Part shown: piece by piece, positions 6,697 through 8,270 of the stretch
Position numbering within the stretch: the first letter of the stretch is position 1
Layout of the letters: each line of letters opens with the position of its first letter
NCBI GenBank assembly: GCA_903895475.1
Contig: CAITUF010000111.1
Coordinates: 1-8,270, forward strand
Direction: 5' to 3'
Length of the DNA: 8,270 nt
From: an uncultured Opitutia bacterium
GTDB lineage: Bacteria; Verrucomicrobiota; Verrucomicrobiia; Opitutales; UBA953
Notes under the pieces: generated by a model
The model's input: the letters and a program-made list of their open reading frames with translations, nothing else
What the model was told of the DNA's origin: nothing
The model's database searches: none
Program-made: the position numbers and the translations under genes

Positions 6697-6813
6697 CGGA
6701 TAATGCAGAGGAGTGGGGAAACCCCAGAGGCTCACCGAGTGTTCACCCAATGGAATGAGCCTCACGGTCGTGCGCTTGCAGGCAGACCGCTTCGTGCGGT
6801 GAATGAATGTCTT
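6697..6813 (+). other. Hairpin-rich untranslated leader before the four-helix-bundle gene
   Basis: No gene is supported between the recA terminator and ATG 6814, although the frame is open through it. Several inverted repeats lie here: GGGG-AAA-CCCC (6715-6725), GAGGCTCA/TGAGCCTC (6727-6734 with 6756-6763, 21-base loop), CGGTC/GACCG (6765-6769 with 6785-6789) and ACCGC/GCGGT (6786-6790 with 6796-6800, overlapping the previous one and ending 13 bases before the ATG). The last two exclude each other, as in switching leaders. It does not match a tRNA, SRP RNA or RNase P core that I know. It could be a structured 5' leader or a small RNA; both are guesses. Confidence 0.35.
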
Positions 6814-7272
6814 ATGGAATCCCCTCGACTCAACACCTTCGTCACGTGGCAGCGCAGCGTCCAGCTCGCCGCCGAAATCCTCAAGCTCGCGCAAACCGCC
6901 CAAGGCGGGGCTCAGCGTTGCCTCGAAGCCATCGCCGAGGAAGCTATCCAGCGCGCGGCCTCCCTCGGAGACAGCTACTTGAATATGGAAACAGGGTTTG
7001 AGCTCTGGAGCCTCAACGATGGTCGGGCACTCGCACTCTACACCCGGCTCAAAACCGCTGAAATCTCCGGACTCCTCCCCGAACGCGAAGCCCGTCGGCT
7101 GCTAGGGCTATTCGAAGAGGTCGAACGGATGATGGAAAACTACCTGCGCGCCCAAGCCAAGGCCGAGGCAGCCCAAGGCCCGCAGGCCCGTTCCGCGTGG
7201 AAGCCCACTGCCCAGGACGAGTTCATGCGGCTCAACGAATCCAAAGCCCCACGGCCAAGGCGAGAAGCGTGA
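6814..7272 (+). CDS. Small helical protein, divergent four-helix-bundle (S23/IVP-like)
   Basis: The 152-residue protein starts at ATG 6814. I chose this start because the upstream open frame would have to run through the recA terminator, and because MESPRLNTFVTWQRSVQLAAEILKLAQ places F..WQ.S..LA..I at the N-terminus, as in the four-helix-bundle family found as proteins encoded within 23S rRNA intervening sequences and as free-standing genes. Predicted helices lie at about 7-29, 34-54, 68-84 and 89-118, followed by a charged, disordered tail (119-152) ending in RPRREA. The second helix has QRAASLGDSYLNM where family members usually have RRAAxSIxxNIAEG, so the match is distant. There are no catalytic motifs. 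Function is unknown; family members are thought to bind nucleic acid or proteins. It sits behind recA but after a terminator, so it is probably its own unit. Its 3' end overlaps the opposing membrane-protein gene by 41 bp. Confidence 0.7.
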   Translation: MESPRLNTFVTWQRSVQLAAEILKLAQTAQGGAQRCLEAIAEEAIQRAASLGDSYLNMETGFELWSLNDGRALALYTRLKTAEISGLLPEREARRLLGLFEEVERMMENYLRAQAKAEAAQGPQARSAWKPTAQDEFMRLNESKAPRPRREA

Positions 7273-8050
7273 GCAGGTCAGCCCGCGCACGCACCATCTC
7301 CGCCGGGACGCCTTCGGAGCGACGATCCAAGAACCACAGACTGGCGCCACCGAAGGCCGCCGCGGTGGCCGGGCCAGCCGCGCCCGGCACAGCCCAGAGG
7401 GTGAAGATGGTGCCGAGCACGGCTGCGAACATGGGTCCGAGGCGTAGTTGCCAAGTACGGACCGTTTCCTCGCCCCGACGGGTGACCGCGAGGTTCGCGA
7501 TAACTAGCGCAAAGATTGGTAACGCAAAGCCGAGATAAATGACGTGCTGGGTAACGCCCGTCTCGATGATGCGGACGGATTGCTTAGCGGCCAACAGAGA
7601 GAGAATCAGCGCCACGGCGAAGGCACGGTAGAGCCAGCTGGAATCCGGCGCCAACCGCGCACTCAAGAGGAGAAAAAGCGGCGCGAGGAAGAAGACTGAG
7701 CGGTATTTGGTGAAGGCGTCGGTCACGACTGCGAAGTCCGGTGCGGCCACGAACAGCAACCCCGCTAACCCTGCGAGGGCGAGGACGAGAAATCCGAACT
7801 GGTTCGCCTGCACGAAGGCATGGCGATGCGTGCCGCCCTTGGTGTGACCAGAGCGTGCATCCAGCCAGCGCTCGAGGGCGTACCCCACCCATAAGGCCCA
7901 GCCGAGGGCGACGGTCTCCCACGGACGGCCAAGGAAGGCACCAGGCTGGACGACTTCGCGGGCAAGGAGAACGAAAACGGAACCTTCGAGGCATAAGGCA
8001 GAAGGCCAAGCCCACCAAGGCAAAGGCGGTTGAGCAGCTTGTTCGCTCAC
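7232..8050 (-). CDS. Polytopic membrane protein, UbiA-like
   Basis: The protein has 272 residues and starts at GTG 8050-8048, overlapping the TGA of the upstream aminotransferase gene (GTGA), which indicates translational coupling. There are about eight to nine hydrophobic segments (near 15-32, 44-60, 84-102, 117-131, 141-155, 169-187, 206-220, 226-240, 257-271). Between the second and third lies ERWLDA...THRHAF (60-79), which resembles the YxxDRxLDxxxxxxxTxRHxF pattern I associate with UbiA-related membrane proteins of Verrucomicrobia and Planctomycetes; here Glu60 replaces the first Asp. A second charged motif, LDRRSEGVPAEMVRARADL (241-259), is also reminiscent of that group. True UbiA enzymes transfer prenyl groups with Asp-rich NDxxDxxxD motifs, which are absent, so enzymatic activity is doubtful. 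Its role next to an aminotransferase is unknown. Confidence 0.75.
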   Translation of the reverse strand: MSEQAAQPPLPWWAWPSALCLEGSVFVLLAREVVQPGAFLGRPWETVALGWALWVGYALERWLDARSGHTKGGTHRHAFVQANQFGFLVLALAGLAGLLFVAAPDFAVVTDAFTKYRSVFFLAPLFLLLSARLAPDSSWLYRAFAVALILSLLAAKQSVRIIETGVTQHVIYLGFALPIFALVIANLAVTRRGEETVRTWQLRLGPMFAAVLGTIFTLWAVPGAAGPATAAAFGGASLWFLDRRSEGVPAEMVRARADLLTLLALAVGLWIR

Positions 8051-8270
8051 GGACGGCCTGGCGCGCGCGCGACGACCGCCTTCATGCGACGGAGGATTTC
8101 GCGCAGGCGTTCACGCGGGCAACCAAAGTTCAGACGGACATGGCCGGGTCCGCCGAAGTCGGCTCCATTACTGAAGCCGATGCCACCCTTCTCAAACTCT
8201 GCATGCGGGTCCGCAAAGCCGAGCGCGGTGACGTCGAACCACGCCAAGAAACTCGACTGTGGACGCTGGC
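8047..8270 (-). CDS. MalY/PatB-type PLP-dependent aminotransferase / cystathionine beta-lyase, C-terminal part (partial)
   Basis: A minus-strand frame enters from beyond base 8270 and stops at TGA 8049-8047, giving 73 residues. The sequence PQSSFLAWFDVTALGF, then FEKGGIGFSNGADFGGPG, then HVRLNFGCPRERLREILRRM, is the C-terminal small domain of fold-type I PLP enzymes of the MalY/PatB branch. RLNFGCPR holds the arginine that binds the substrate carboxylate. These enzymes cleave cystathionine or other C-S substrates, or act as aminotransferases. The PLP lysine is outside the window, so the exact reaction cannot be told. The annotated ATG-like start inside the window should not be used, since a TTG there is internal to FLAW. 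It is directly coupled to the UbiA-like gene. Confidence 0.9.
   Translation of the reverse strand, partial: QRPQSSFLAWFDVTALGFADPHAEFEKGGIGFSNGADFGGPGHVRLNFGCPRERLREILRRMKAVVARAPGRP

Noticed and set aside
6646..6813. Upstream extension of the helical-protein frame
   Set aside because: It would translate through the recA terminator and the hairpin-rich leader; the family match begins at ATG 6814.
6697..6813. Possible tRNA, SRP RNA or RNase P RNA behind recA
   Set aside because: No T-loop consensus, no GGAAGCA-type SRP apical loop and no RNase P core motifs; the stems do not form a cloverleaf.
1..8270. Mobile elements, CRISPR, toxin-antitoxin or defence genes
   Set aside because: No transposase or integrase sequence, no spaced direct repeats, and no recognisable defence domains were found; composition looks even throughout.

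Overview
The window is a GC-rich bacterial chromosome segment with tightly packed genes on both strands. The RecA sequence, the divergent SGNH-hydrolase and LamG-type secreted proteins, a UbiA-like membrane protein with an ERWLDA/RHxF motif, and the near absence of Shine-Dalgarno sequences together suggest a Verrucomicrobiota member, probably of the Opitutae/Opitutales type. That placement is inferred from protein character; no database search was possible. No mobile element, CRISPR array, tRNA or rRNA was seen.

Layout. (1) 1-191, minus: N-terminal end of an exported SGNH/GDSL-type hydrolase, cut by the window edge. Divergent from it across about 115 bases is a secreted LamG/concanavalin-like jellyroll protein (307-1560, plus). 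(2) 1619-2668, plus: a membrane DUF457/YdjM-type putative metal-dependent hydrolase. (3) 2708-4378, minus: a probable three-gene operon in the order sixA (phosphohistidine phosphatase), a short TonB-family protein, and a secreted NTF2-like-sized protein. The last two are coupled by an ATGA overlap. (4) Divergent from sixA is a D-alanyl-D-alanine carboxypeptidase (4457-5449, plus). (5) recA (5553-6638, plus) has a perfect 14-bp LexA-type palindrome 58 nt upstream of its start and a strong hairpin terminator behind it. (6) A hairpin-rich untranslated stretch of about 117 bases leads into a small helical protein of the four-helix-bundle (S23-like) kind (6814-7272, plus). (7) 7232-8270, minus: the C-terminal end of a MalY/PatB-type aminotransferase, coupled by a GTGA overlap to a polytopic UbiA-like membrane protein that converges on and overlaps the small helical gene by 41 bp.

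Functional picture. Mostly housekeeping and envelope functions: DNA repair and SOS control (recA), peptidoglycan trimming (carboxypeptidase), envelope energy transduction (TonB), signalling or metabolic phosphatase (SixA), and an extracellular polysaccharide-style pair (SGNH hydrolase plus LamG). The points most worth a second look are the form of the LexA-like box at recA, which is not the published Verrucomicrobia motif, and the structured leader with its divergent helical protein directly behind recA, where many bacteria carry recX. A TATAAT box lies so close to the first gene's ATG that it suggests a leaderless mRNA. I do not see strong evidence for a wholly new defence or metabolic system in this window.
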